Assembly: GCA_023078685.1 (NCBI GenBank)
Contig: JALGAS010000002.1
Location: 2,914,001 to 2,978,000 of the forward strand
Source of the DNA: Neopestalotiopsis rosae
Taxonomy: Eukaryota; Ascomycota; Sordariomycetes; Amphisphaeriales; Sporocadaceae
Length of the DNA: 64,000 nucleotides
Direction of reading: 5' to 3'
How positions within the stretch are numbered: the first letter of the stretch is position 1; each line of letters begins with the position of its first letter. The translations under genes and the position numbers were made by a program. The notes under the pieces are model-generated. The model searched no databases. It was not told the origin of the DNA and worked only from the letters and a program-made list of their open reading frames with translations. Positions 25,638 through 37,946 of this stretch are shown here, piece by piece.

Positions 25638-26493
25638 TTTGACGAGGTTCGTTCAGTCAGTCCACAAGTGCCAAAGGGGATCAAGTCCTGCGCCGAGTTG
25701 CGCGAGTATGAAACCAAAAGATTGTGGTGGAGTTTGAAAGAGGAGCGAGGCGATCTCCAGTTGTTGGATACCCGATTGCCCCTCTACGGTGTATAAATTT
25801 ATGGCGGGGTGAGTCAAGCGCACATTCGAGTCAAACGTAAACCCTTGTCAGAGGAACATGCTGCGATGCAGGAGCGCGGCGCCACAATTAGAGGGGTCGT
25901 CGCGTGCGCCACACGCTCGTTGTTGCTTAGAACGTCAAATTGGAGTGGAGGAGTCAAGGTACGTCAGGTACAGTTGGGCGCCAGGCCAGTCGCCTAGAGC
26001 ATTCGATTAGCGAGTGCCCAGAATGCCCAATGTTGCCCGCAGGGGGCCCAACAGCGAGCAAGGAGCAGCGGGCATAGAAGGCATGGACTCCCTGTAATAA
26101 TAAGATAAACAATTGGATCCCGCATAATTGCCCTTTATTATTACCCGGACTGACGTCCATCGTAAATAGCAACCAGGCTCAAACATCAACTTGCTCACGA
26201 AACACCCATACACACGCGACTTCGATGAAGGCTTACGGATGACTTGCCGATTACCAGAACTGCCCTGACTGTCGCAAAACTACCGAATCCACATACTTTG
26301 CGAGCCCCGCAGCATACATTGAATTGTCCGCCAATACACACCTCTTCCGCCGCCTCGATCGGTGCTAAGTCCGGGCTCATCCCGCCCCATAACTACCGTT
26401 TGTTGCCCAAAGAAAGCGACGGATCCCTCATACTCTACTAGGGACGAGCCAGCCTCTTTTCTAGAGAGCATTGCATGATCACAAGCTGCGACC
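25638..26493. other. Bidirectional promoter region of ILS1 and HYM1
   Basis: This is an 856-bp spacer between two divergent genes (ATGs at 25637 and 26494). Frames inside are short and not protein-like. No specific regulatory motif could be assigned with confidence. Confidence 0.6.
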
Positions 26494-27810
26494 ATGTCTT
26501 TCCTTTTTGGGAGAGCTCGCACCAGGACCAACACGCTTGATTTGTCCAAACAGGCGAGGGAGCATGTGACCAAACTAGATGTTGCCGGAAAGGTGAGCTG
26601 CTGCGAGGCGCAAAGCGATTGAAGTCGTTGGGCTCGTATACTGACTGTAGACAGGCAGAGGAACTTGCAAAGGTTCTCAGTCAAATGAAGCTTGTACTCC
26701 AAGGAACATCAGGTATGTCCCGGCAGAAACATTGTCACGCTGCGAAGCCGCTTTAACTCATATCTTGGCGCATAGAATCCGACAGCACTCCCGAACAAGT
26801 ATACCAACTAGTCCAAGGCCTCATTGAGGAGGATCTGTTGTTGTTACTAGCACAAAACTTATGGCGTCTTCCATTCGAGTCCCGAAAAGACACACAAGTC
26901 ATCTTCTCATACGTTTTTCGATTCCGACCACCTACCGCTTCGCCCAAAACCGACCCAGTGGCCCTGAGCTACGTCGTCAACAACAAGCCGCAAGTTCTGC
27001 TTGAGCTGTGTCGCGGATATGAACACAAGGAGAGCGCAACGCCAGCTGGCACAGTACTCCGGGAAGTCTTGAAGAACGAGGCCGCCGCTGCCATTGTCCT
27101 CTTCGACGATGGCGAGGAGCTGGGTTCAAGTACAAAGGGCGTCACTGCTATCGAAAGAGACCGATTGCAGAGCGGCAATGGTGTCTTCTGGAGGTTCTTC
27201 GACTGGATCGACAAGAGTTCCTTTGAGGTCGCAGCAGATGCCTTCACCACCTTCAGAGTACGTTTACTTAGCATAAAGACATGCCAGGGTTCTCATATTC
27301 GCAAATGCAATGCTAACAAGTTTATAGGAGCTCTTGACTAGACACAAGGAGCTCGTACCGAGGTACTTGGCGGTCAACTTTGAGCTTTTCTTTGACAAGT
27401 ATAACCATATACTGGTTCAATCAAACAGCTACGTCACCAAGCGTCAGTCGATTAAATTGCTCGGCGAAATATTACTCGACCGTTCCAATTACAATGTCAT
27501 GACGGCCTACGTTGATCGTGGGGAGCACCTCAAAATCTGCATGAATCTATTGCGCGATGACAGGAAGATGGTTCAGTATGAAGGATTCCATGTTTTCAAG
27601 GTCTTTGTCGCAAACCCGAACAAGTCGGTCGCAGTGCAGAAAATCCTCATCATGAACCGAGAGAAGCTACTCAACTTCTTAAGCCATTTCTTGGAAGATC
27701 GGACCGATGATGAGCAATTCATTGATGAAAGAGAGTTTCTCATCAAACAGATTCGAAATCTACCACCGAATCCAGTTGTCCCCGCCAGACCGATGCATCA
27801 AGGAGTCTGA
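26494..27810 (+). CDS. HYM1: Hym1/Mo25-family scaffold protein, 373 aa
   Basis: Four exons, 26494-26592, 26655-26712, 26776-27257 and 27328-27810. The last intron carries a consensus TGCTAAC branch site. The product begins MSFLFGRARTRTNTLDLSKQ and continues with helical-repeat sequence typical of Mo25/CAB39 (LVPRYLAVNFELFFDKYN, LVQSNSYVTKRQSIKLLGEI, KMVQYEGFHVFKVFVANPNK, EKLLNFLSHF). Mo25 proteins bind and activate GCK-family kinases. Yeast Hym1 acts in the RAM network with Kic1 and Cbk1, and the Neurospora homologue supports COT-1-dependent polar growth. Length and order of conserved blocks match the family, making this a secure call. Confidence 0.95.
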
Positions 27811-28376
27811 GAGGATTAGCAAGATTGGGTTCTAGTCTTGCGGCTCGGAAGTGTTGATCATTGTTTTAGCAACAGGACTCGATGCAAGGTCTTGAAGTCC
27901 TCATTGGCGCGGAAAATACCTTATTGTAGACGCATGTTTTGGGCGTTAACTTCATATGAGCGGTAGGGATCAAGGTAATGATAAAGAACATATAATAACC
28001 CAGTTTCATGTTGTTTTCTAGGATCATGATCGTATACCCGAGTTTTCTATTTCCCTGCTACTTCATGAACACAGCATATATCAATGGCACCGAAATTTGT
28101 ATTACTTCTTGCAACGCTCATTGATGCGCTTTAACATATTGCTGCTCTTGTCACTACGCACCCTCGAACAGATTCATACCAGAAAATATGCAATTCAACA
28201 TGTCCTGCGTGTACAATATATGGGCAAAGAATCCATAAGCTGGGTATACGTTCCTCAAACAAAGTGTTGAACGGTCGACCAAATTATTTCCAGGTCAAAT
28301 GATCAATGCTCGGACGGGAACGACGTGATGTCGTATTATACTGTTTTTACTAATTCTATGTAATGAGCCATTGACT
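27811..28376. other. Convergent spacer between HYM1 and the SDR gene
   Basis: This contains the 3' flanks of the two convergent genes. The sequence is AT-richer than the neighbouring exons and has no credible reading frame. Confidence 0.6.
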
Positions 28377-29368
28377 CTACAAGTCTTTCTTCATGAACTC
28401 GGCGGCCTCCTCCTTGTATTCGTCCCTCCAGCGGCTCAGCGGCTTCCGACCCTGGACAGCATCGCCAGCGCTCCAGAGCATACGCTTGCGGTCCACGTCC
28501 TCGGTGACCTCGTTGTCTGGGCAGCTATACGAGTAAACTATGTCAGCTTGGCTTGTCTCTTTTTGTTTCGAAACTTGCATAATAATATGAGGGAAACCAC
28601 ACAACGGAGCTTTGAAAATTTCACTTACAGAACCCAAAACTGTCCCTCGTTCATCTTGGCCTCGAGGTACTCGACCACCTGCTCCGGCCACCACGCAGCG
28701 TCGGGCTTCTTGCTCTGCTGGCCCTTTTCATTGTCCCGGATGCCGCCGGGGACGCCGCCCGCGAGGCCCGTCCACGTCCAGCCGGGCACGAGCATGTGCA
28801 CGCCGACCGACGGCGCGCTGTCCCGCAGGGAGAACGACAGCTGCTCGGCCAGCGAGCGCACCGCGGCCTTGGAGGCGTTGTAGGCCGGGTTGCCCGGCGG
28901 GTTGGTGATGCCCTGCTTGGAGCCCGTGATGACGACGGCCGCGGGGTCCTGGGCGTCGCGGGGGACCAGGGGCAGCAGGTTCGCCAGGCCCTGGACCACG
29001 CCAAACACGTTGGTCTGGAACACGGCCGTCCACTTGTCCACCTCAATGCCGCTGCCCCCTTGGCCGTCGAAGCTGGTGCGGGCGCCCATGCCGGCGTTGA
29101 GGGCGAGGAGCGACACGCGCCCTCCCAGCTCGGCGTCGACGCGCTGCTTGAGCGCGTACCAGTCCGACGGGCTCGACACGTCCATCTCGGCCGTCAGGGG
29201 GGTGTTTTCGGGAATCACGGACGGCAGGGCGGCGAGCGACGCGGCGTCCCGGTCCGCGACCAGCACCTTCATCCCCGCCCCCGCGCAGCGCTTGGCCAGC
29301 GCGAGGCCGATGCCCGAGGCGCCGCCGGTGATGACGGCCGTGTTGGCGGATTTGAAGATTGCCGACAT
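28377..29368 (-). CDS. Short-chain dehydrogenase/reductase, 295 aa
   Basis: Two exons, 28629-29368 and 28377-28524, joined by a 104-nt GTAAGT...TATAG intron at phase 2. The ATG at 29368 is preferred over an upstream in-frame codon because the extension would encode a run of lysines from the adjacent A/T homopolymer. It has the NAD(P)-binding motif TGGASGIG at residues 14-21, NAG at 91-93, catalytic S150, and Y163-x3-K167 (YNASK). The substrate is unknown. The C-terminal exon (CPDNEVTEDVDRKRMLW) follows a pattern common in fungal relatives. The first exon is extremely GC-rich at third positions, unlike its flanks, which also produces long false frames on the other strand. Confidence 0.92.
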
Positions 29369-29370
29369 GG

Positions 29371-29390
29371 TCTTTTTTTTTTTTTTTTTC
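29371..29390. repeat. Homopolymer T/A tract upstream of the SDR start
   Basis: An almost pure T run on the plus strand (A run in the SDR sense strand) lies within about 25 nt of the SDR ATG, so an A-rich 5' leader is expected. It may affect translation or nucleosome positioning, and it is also a place where assemblies are prone to length error. Confidence 0.6.
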
Positions 29391-30395
29391 TCAGCAGCTC
29401 TCAAAAAAGATGTCAAAAGATGTTATGATCTTGCCTCGGAAAGGTAGCAAGCAGTTGATGGTAATGATGTATTTAACTGTGCGGCACAATGTCTCGAGAG
29501 ATCAAGAAAGTAGAATGTATATTCTGCCCAATGTAAGACTATATCAGAATCGTCACCAAGATCACAGAAATAGGTCCTTAATTGAATCAGTGCAAAATAT
29601 ACAACTCCAATATGGCCAACGAGGTGGTTATTATCAGCTATCTCATCGGCTTTAAGCTATTAAGACCGTCGGGGCTCCAGTTTGATGGAGACTCGCATGA
29701 CGTAACATGAAGATCTATAAACTATAATTGAAGATGGCATATTTTGCTCGAAGAAGTGAGAAACCTCCAAGAATAGTAAAACTGCCAGATTCGGATTGAT
29801 TGACACAATTTCACATAATCGATCACGACTTGACATCAGATACATGGTTCGTCGCTAAATCTTCAAGATAATCTTACTTGGAGCGATACTATAATCAGGA
29901 AACCGATTCCATGACCAAGCAGGCGAGAACACTCAATTGCAACAAATCGTGGCAATGCATTCAAACCATCTATACTCCAGTGACAATATTTGTGGCCAAC
30001 GCAAACACAAAGTCGACCAGTTGGAGATTTTCCATACGTGATTTAGCTCAAGAATCCCCAGTCTTTCTCCACTGTCGATCCAATACAGGAGAGAGAGAGA
30101 AAAATGAATTGATTTCACGCGCTTAAAACACATGAACATGTGTCTGGACGCCAAAACTCCGCCCAAAAGTTGAACGTGATACAAGAACTTGGGCTTGAGA
30201 GCAAATCTGAGCAGCTCTTTTTTATGTCCCCTTCTTTCGATTCCTTCTTGCGCCATGTGAAACCCTTAAGACATACTATTCGTGCACCTATCGCATACGC
30301 TCGAAATGCCTCTCATTCAGCAGACCTGAATCATTGGCAAGCAAAGATCTTGAAACCATTGTAAATGTTGCAGGCTTTATAAATTAGTGTCCCAT
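29391..30395. other. Intergenic region between SDR and SNF12
   Basis: About 1 kb of AT-rich non-coding sequence lies between the SDR leader and the 3' end of the SWI/SNF subunit gene. Frames are short and lack protein-like composition. I see no RNA gene or repeat. Confidence 0.55.
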
Positions 30396-32352
30396 TTACC
30401 GCTGAACATGTTGCGGTTGCTTGGCCAAGATCATGCTAACGCTCTCCTTTGCATTGGCAGTTCCCCAGACGCTCTCCTGGCCACCCTTTCGCCACTCGTC
30501 GCCTGAAGGGCCCTCGCTGCCGCGGATGGCTTCACCCATAACGACCTCGAGGTCGCGCTTCTGGGAACTGAGCCAGTCCTTGACGAAGTTGGCAGGATCT
30601 TCGCTCAATGCATTGAGGAAGTCGTACTTGGCCTTGGAGACGTGAATGGCCTGAACCAAGGTTGCTAGCTGATCATCAAGACTTGCCACTTCCTTGAGCA
30701 TGCCGGCATAGGCAGGGTTGTTCAAGAAGGCAGACATCTTCTCGCGGATCGGGCTTTCTACTGAGATGCGCACATCGTAGACGGTGGGCTGGGGGTCTTT
30801 ATGGAATTCCTCGTCGACCCGAATGGTGTAGGGCAACTTGACCGGAGGGAGGGGCTTGAGAGCAGGAGTGATATATGTTTGAAGCAGGGGAATGGACCCA
30901 GTCTCGATGCCACCCAGTGCCTGAAATGATGTTTCGTTAACGGAGCCCTCATTGGCTTTCAAGAAGCAAAACATACCTTTTTGAGGACATCGTCACAGCG
31001 GAAGTTGCGCTTCTCCTCATCCTCCTGAAGACCAAAGTACTTGATATAATCCCAAACAGCCATGACAACCTCCTGTCGAGTTGCCTCGGTTTCGTCGACG
31101 ACTTCTTGCAATTCAGGGCTCAAAGCGTATCTCTCCGGGTCCTCGTGTCGGAAGAGGTTGATCGTAATATTAAGATTCTCATCACCACTTCGCTTGAAGG
31201 TGAGTTCGTCGAAATCGGCGGAAGCAGGGAGGTTCCCGGCATTACCAGCCCGCTCGGGCTTCTTCCATTCGACAGGTTGATCGCCACCTTTGCGATTAGC
31301 GGGAAAGTCGACAGTCATTGACTTGAAGAAATGCGAGAATCGGGATTTGGGTGCTTTGCTGGCTTTGGCAGCTGCATCGCCATCTTCATCCATCTTATCT
31401 TCCTTGTCTTCGTCATTGTCCAAGTCATCGTCATCATCCAACAGGCGGCCCTGTACCTTGACGCGGTATGTCGGCTCGGTATTCGAACTGAAGTCGAAGG
31501 AATCATTGTTCAGACCGTTTGACTGCCAAACTTGATCCTCGGTAGTGTTCGTGACCCAGATACGTAGAGTCTTGTGGCGCTAAATCGAGACAAGTCAGCA
31601 CATTGAAGGAAAGTCAATTGGCAAAGAGTGGCCGTACCTTGACGCTTCGATTGACCGAATCTACTATGTCGAGCCGTTTCCGCGTCATGGTGGCATCAAG
31701 CCGCCTCTCAAAGTCGCGTTGTTCCCGGTATCTCTTGGCCACGTCGCCAATCGTGCAGTCGTCAATGGCATCTGGGAGGTTCTTGTCGGTGGGCTTCTTG
31801 CTCCGTCGCTTGGCCATCTCAACTTGCATTGCTGCTTGCTGTTGTTGCTGCGCAACCTGCGCTTGAGTCACTGGGACCTGGTGATGGCCGGGCCCGGCAG
31901 ACATCATAGGGCCTGGCATTGCGAGTATGTTAGCACACGAGTATCTTGCCAGATGGCGAGGGCGACAAGCAAGTGAGACACAAGGGCAGAGTGAGGCAGC
32001 TCAGAGTTCGACAAGCACGACACGACAATGCTAGATCTTCCTAATAGCTGACAATCTGTGGAGCCATCAAATGATGGGTGGGGAAGGACAAGAAGGTAAG
32101 AGGGAAGGCCTGCGCAGGCGCAATATAGACTTTGAGGCACTAGCACACGCGCGCCAGGAACAAGGCCGGGAATGTCCTCGCGCTTGAACGCGCTGGGAAT
32201 GGCACGCCGTCGCAAACCATCATCGGTAGTGACTACTACTTACCAATACCTCCTCGTCTCTGACCAGCATTATGGGAAGCACGCTGCGGCGGTGGCTGTT
32301 GCTGCTGCTGCGGCTGCTGTGGTGGATATGATGGGCGGTAGCCGGGCTGCAT
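30396..32352 (-). CDS. SWI/SNF or RSC subunit Snf12/Rsc6 (SMARCD/BAF60 family), 503 aa
   Basis: Four exons: 32244-32352, 31638-31912, 30977-31579 and 30396-30920, in phases 1, 0 and 0. The first intron is 331 nt, long for this window; the others are 56-58 nt. The chosen ATG gives MQPGYRPSYPPQQ and a glutamine/proline-rich N-terminus. An in-frame ATG at 32436 would add 28 residues and cannot be excluded. Next come basic sequence (MAKRRSKKPTDKNLPDAID), the conserved TLRIWVTNTTEDQVW block, an acidic run, and a SWIB/MDM2-type domain at about residues 282-350 (VVMAVWDYIKYFGLQ, DDVLKKALGG). SMARCD proteins bridge the remodelling ATPase complex and transcription factors. Whether this subunit serves SWI/SNF, RSC or both is not resolvable here. 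Confidence 0.92.
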
Positions 32353-33611
32353 CTTGGGCGAATGTGTTTGCGCAGCAGCGCGGTGTGCCGGGGGTTGGGA
32401 TGGGAGTACGGGCTTTCGCGGGAGGTTGTGTGCCAAGGTGAGACAATAACTGCCGATGCGCTGGTCAAGTGCAACGGTCTGCGGTTGCGACTCAAATGGC
32501 CGATTGTGGGAAAATTCGTTGCGGAGTTTCGTGGAATACGCGACTCGCGTTGGCAGTTCCTAGTAGTTACCAAAAACCGACTGGTTGGCGATTGATTGGC
32601 GAAGGTTGGAGCTGAAGGTTTTTGGAGTCGCGCGGGCTTGTCTCTGCTCTGTCCAGTGTCCCCCTAGCAAGCTGGGCTGGCTTGAGCCTCAGCCACGCCA
32701 AGTGGCCCGTGCTTTCCTGCTTCAGCGTTACACAGTATAACATGGAATTATGCGTCGTCTTGTTTCTCATCTACTATGTGACATGTAACCTATAGGCCAA
32801 ATGTTCTATAGCTTCACTTTCAGCAGCTCCTATTTCAAAAATTATTGCTACTACTACTAATACTACTATTATTAAGATAACCAATTTTGTACTCTCCCGA
32901 GTTCCATCCCTGTTCTATAAGGTTATACCTGCAGCATGTTGCTTGATACGTAACTCACATGAGAAACATATGAATCAGCCAGATGCAGCAAGCAACATTC
33001 AAGGTGACAATTCTGATCAATTGTGCTACCTAAGTAGGTTGCCCTGGCACGAGCGCATACGCTGATCGATGTCTGTTTACAGCTACCTTTGTTGTAGCCA
33101 CCAGTACTATTTTGAGCTCTCTTCCGTGTGATAGGCATTTTTTCCCCCCTTGCCGTCTTTTGTATTCTACTGCTTAGCAACCACATTGGACACTTTTTAT
33201 TTTGTTCAGATTATCCCAAAGACACCCGGGGCTGCGTAGTAAGATGGCTCGTTCAAGAATGAGCCGAGTACAAAGAGTTGCCCGCTAACTCTTGTCGAAT
33301 GCATGTGTGTCGCCAACCCGTCTGTGTATGAGGCGCAGAATGTGCAATGCTGATGAATGATACCAAAAGACAGGAACCCCACTCCTGACCCAGATGCAGA
33401 GAACCTTTGGATGTATCTTTCCCCTGATGAGAAAGAAGAACAAAGAAAAAAAAAGATGATTGGAAAAAAAAAAACGTCAACCTGCGACGCCACGCTTGAC
33501 TATGCGACAAAAGAAAGAATGTTGATGCATGAATTGATTGTGGTTTTGACGAGTTACGGAGCGTGGGTTACCCCTATCCGGTCTCCTTGTCAATAGTCGG
33601 AAAGCTTGTTT
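32353..33611. other. Intergenic region upstream of SNF12
   Basis: This contains the SNF12 promoter and leader and the 3' flank of the minus-strand kinase gene. A TACTACTACTAATACTACTATTATTA-like simple stretch lies at about 32850-32875. No convincing gene was found. Confidence 0.5.
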
Positions 33612-36169
33612 CTAGAAAGCCGAACCGAGTCCTTGTTTGGACTGCCTTTTGCTAAAACGGTTCCGCTTTACGTTTGTGGACGCAGCGTCATCGAGACTGA
33701 TCTGGCTCTTGCTGAGCTGGTGTCGCTGTGATCTGTCGCTGACACCAAAACCCTCGCTATACGCACCAGTACCACCCAATGTGCTTGCTGGACTGGACAT
33801 TGATGAAGACATGTCGCCAAATCCGCCGTCACTGTGATAGGGCCCAGACATATTCTGTGATAGAGCCATATCACGGGCTTGGTCCAGACACTCCAGCCAG
33901 TCATTGGCCGAGGCTCTCGAGGGGTCAAGCGAATTCGCCGGCTTGGCCTCTTCAAATGTGTAGTGATACCCGTTCTGCTTTCAAATTAGCAAAAATAGTC
34001 TTGTCAAGCATTCCATGGCTTCGTGGCACTTACTGAATCGACACACCAAACGGTCTGTCCTTTGGCGTCTATCTGGGTACGCCAGGAAGCGTCGGGAGCC
34101 AAGAGGCTGATCTCCTGTTTCGATTTCTTCTCCTCTCCACCTGCGGGCGCGAGAACAATCCGGCCACTTGAGGTGACCATAACGAGCCGTTGTCTTTTCT
34201 TGGTCGTACTGCCGCCAAAGAATCTCGAAAACTTCCTGTGGCCATCTTCGCCGTTCTTCGTGTGAGGACTGTTGGGGATAGGTGCTGACAGAACCAACAA
34301 ATCGCCCAATCTCAAGATCCGCTCATTCGTTTTCGTGAGAACTGGTGACCATTCGATGTCAAGCTGCGACGGCGGGGGAATGTCGGTAATGATTCTCCCG
34401 GGACCCCGACTAGAGCCATTGACACCATTGGTTTGGTGCAGCAGCCTTGATGTGGAGGCATTTGCGGGTATACTGGAAGGGGTGCCAAGCTGAATAATCT
34501 TGGTCTCCTGTGGAGGGGGCACATATGGGCGTAATCGAGGCGCCTTTGAACGCCAGAGACTCTTTCCGAACGGCTGAGCCTCGAAGAAACGATGGTTCTT
34601 GATATGCTCAATTGTCAATCTCCTAGTCGGGTCCCTGACTAGGAGCCTTTCCACGAGATCTCGTGCGGCGGCTGGGAATCCTGGCGGAAACTCATACTCC
34701 AAACCAATAATCTTCTCAAACGTCAACCACTCGGTGTTTCCCTTGAACGGCGGCCGCCCGGCCAACATCTGATATATCATGCAACCGAAAGCCCATAAGT
34801 CACTAGCCTTGCAAGCATTCCTATCCTTCAGGAGTTCTGGGCTGACATATTCGGCTGTGCCCACGAACGAGTCCGCTCTGCTGTCGTCCTTGTTACCAGT
34901 CTTGCCATTGGGATCGTCCGGCCTCGGTGGCTCCTGTGTCTTTGGCAGTCTCGGGTCCGTCAATAGCCTGGCGGTGCCGAAATCTGTAACTTTGACGTGT
35001 AGCTGTTCATCGAGAAGTACATTCTCCGGCTTCAGATCGCGGTGAATAACACCTCGGGAGTGCATATACTCAATAGCATCCAGTATCTGTGCGCCAAAGT
35101 ACCTTGTGCATTCCTCATCAAACGTGCCAGTCTTCTTCAATACCCCGAGCAGCTCACCTCCTGTACAAAGGTCCAAGACGTAGTACAGCGAGCTCTCGTC
35201 TTGGAATGTATAGTACAGTCGAACGATGCCGGGGTGGTCAGTTAGTCGGTTCAATGTGTCCTTCTCGATGTTGACATATTTGATCTTCTTTTCTTTGATG
35301 ATGTGCCTCTTTTCGAGCACTTTGACGGCATACTCCTTAAGGGTTTGCCTATCGGTTGCGAGGTATACTGTACTGTATGAACCCTCACCGAGAATCCTTC
35401 CAAAGTTGAAGTCTCGGACCCCCTTTTTGACCGGCTTCATGACGGTTTTCCCATGAGAGTCCACTTCACGACGCACGCTAACAGCGGCGCCCTTATCCTT
35501 CCACTCTTCACTGCTGTTTGAAATCGGCATGCGGATACCCCCTATAGGTTCGGGGGCAATAGGAACACCAGGAATAGATGCGTATCCACTGCCCATGCCC
35601 TTCGAGCTCCTCCTAGGCGGGAGAGGACCAGTAGTTACAGGCAAATGCATCGGACGGTTCTGGTTGTATGATCGGTCTCTGTGACTCGGCTCTCTCGTTG
35701 GAATGGTGCTGGGGTCTACTGTATATTGCGGATTCGCTCTAGAGTCTGACCTCTGTGGTATGCTGTACATGGATGCCTTTGATGGCTCCGTCCTCAAAAT
35801 GTTATAGGAGTTTGCAGCTTGATCACGTTCAGCGGAAGTGTAGAGGTTAGATGCCGGACGTGATGTTGTCGAACTCGAGTAAGCAGGAGTCTCGGTATGC
35901 GCATAAGGGCTTGGCTGGTTAGAAGGGTCCGCTTCCATCCCTGAACGTGATGAGTCCTGCGTGTGGCTTCTGCTTAAATTCGTTGGCGGTTCGGACAGAG
36001 ACTGGGACTGGGACTGGGTTTGGGATAGAGCTTGAGGTGCAATTGCATCAATTGCTGAAGGCTCTTCGGATCCGTTTGGGGTATCTCGTGTGGGACTCGA
36101 GGTGGCATCGTCAGGGTTGGCGATGCGTAAGCCGCCGAGAGCCCTCGAAAGGCTCAGATCGTTGCTCAT
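33612..36169 (-). CDS. PDK1/Pkh-type protein kinase with C-terminal PH-like domain, 832 aa
   Basis: Exons 34034-36169 and 33612-33974, with a 59-nt intron at phase 0. The start is the ATG at 36169; the in-frame codon at 36217 is TTG. A disordered Ser/Gln-rich region of about 250 residues precedes the kinase domain (about 254-530): GEGSYS loop 261-266, AVK lysine 283, HRDLKPEN 376-383, DFG 396-398, and the activation-loop segment ADSFVGTAEYVSPE with a candidate activating serine at about 434. An acidic/basic insert before the activation loop is usual in fungal members. The C-terminal part has a PDK1-type PH-like segment (TQIDAKGQTVWCVDSNGYHY, then WLECLDQA). Yeast Pkh1/2 phosphorylate activation loops of AGC kinases such as Ypk1, Pkc1 and Sch9 downstream of sphingolipids. 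Confidence 0.93.
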
Positions 36170-37946
36170 GACGGTCGTTGTTCGATGATGAGGGCTGAGA
36201 TGCTGGAAAAAGTTCAAGGTTCTAAATTTGGTTTCGGCGAGCTTGGCAGCAGCCCCGGACGATCGTCCAGGCGGCTGTGCAAGGAATGGGGGAGGTGGTG
36301 ATCAACGCAGAAGGAGACACTCATGGAGCCCATACAGAGGAGGGAGAGGGCCCGTTGACAGTAGTGAACATATACCGACCGGAACCGACAGGCAGGCAGG
36401 CCGAGAGCGTGTTCCTTCGGACCTTACTGAGCAGCAAAAGCCGGCAGGGGAAAATGAACAAAACGAACGTGCCGCCGGCGAGGAGGATTAAGTGAGGGTG
36501 TATGATGGGCAGGTGGTATGATGGTTAGTAGGTATGGGCAGAGGTGGATTGAATGGTCGTTGCGCCGCGAGCGAGATGCTCAACTGGCAGCTAAGGTTAG
36601 TGGATTGAACTTTAGTGGAATTGGTCCCGGCGGGAATTGGTGAGGGTAATAAGCTGGTGCAGCTTCTGTAGACCGGTCGGGACTGGAGATTCGTGCGAAC
36701 ATTAGGACAGTCGGCATCTGGCAGCTCTGCAGCGGATCCCGTCGCGCAAATTATTAATTTGGGCAGAGAGGCAGAGCAGTGCGGAAAGCTGGAGCTGGAT
36801 CTGGAGCTGGGCCATGGGCAGCGCAAAAGGACACGAGCAGCAGCTTCGTCAGTCCGTGATGGCGTTTTGGTGGCTTAGGTTGGACGGCTTCCCCTCAGCG
36901 TCTCCAATTCTCTCTCAGTGCCTGACCTGACATCCCGATTGCTCATGCCCGCTGCCTACTACTTGTTGACCGCCCTATTTCTTTGATGGACCCGGGTACG
37001 TGATTATGTCTATCTGGAGCGTCCAGCACGCCACGAAAATGCAGAAAGACCTGGACTCGAGGCGCTTGTAAATTGCCTATGATGACATTTCTTTGGCATT
37101 TGGTTCTCCGGCCATTCCTTTCAACGACTAGGTTATATGATTGCAACGGCTCGAACGGCGCCCCGAGATAACTCGTAACCAAGTAATCTATCGTACATAT
37201 GTAGAGGCTGAGGCAAACTTAGGTGTCTGCCAAGACCTGTGCCGACGTATGTAGGGTGGATGGATTTCAATGTTGGGTGGATGTCTCAGGAGCAGGGTTC
37301 CAGTAATAGGACTCTCTGGTAAGTTTAGGTAGGTACGTTAAGGTACCCGACTCCGCTGCAAGCACTCAACTCAATTGATTGAATTTCCTACAAATACAAT
37401 GTTACACATGGCATACATACATACATCTCGTCAACGTCTCAACTGTCCATGATGCTTTCTTCCTCGCAAAAGACTATTTTGTAGGCACAAACGAACTTGC
37501 ACAAACCGTCAACGGCCTCGTAGGGCTGTAGCGGCTAATGTTCATCTAGTCAGATACGCCCTCTGGCTTCTCCTGGGAAAGACTTCCTTGCACGTACCTA
37601 CCCCTTTTAAGATAAGTTAAGGATTCAATTAGAGCCCTGGAGGCGTGTGCATGTACGGTAGCACGTTTGCACGCCAATGCCACGAGGTCGGAAGGATGCC
37701 AGTCAGAGATATTGGATTTCACGTTACCGCAGAAGAAACTGCAAATGCCTTTGATCACCTTGATAAACAGCAAGAGCTACCCTTATATTTACTCAGACCA
37801 ACTTCTCCTGCGTCATCATGGACTTCACGGAACTCGAGTTGAGCCAACATGCACAGGCATATATAACAAATAAGGCTCAATTACGACCACGCATTCTCTG
37901 TTCTATTTACATTGCATTCACGCGAAACTAATTGATATGTGCAAAC
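36170..37946. other. Divergent intergenic region between kinase and an uncharacterised gene
   Basis: Almost 1.8 kb separates the two divergent starts. Plus-strand frames near 36228-36495 overlap each other in the probable kinase leader and have no recognisable domain. The rest is non-coding with short repeats of TACATA and GTAGGTA type. No feature beyond promoters is supported. Confidence 0.5.

Noticed and set aside
28796..29428. 210-codon plus-strand frame
   Set aside because: It is antisense to the GC-rich SDR exon; the SDR motifs are on the other strand.
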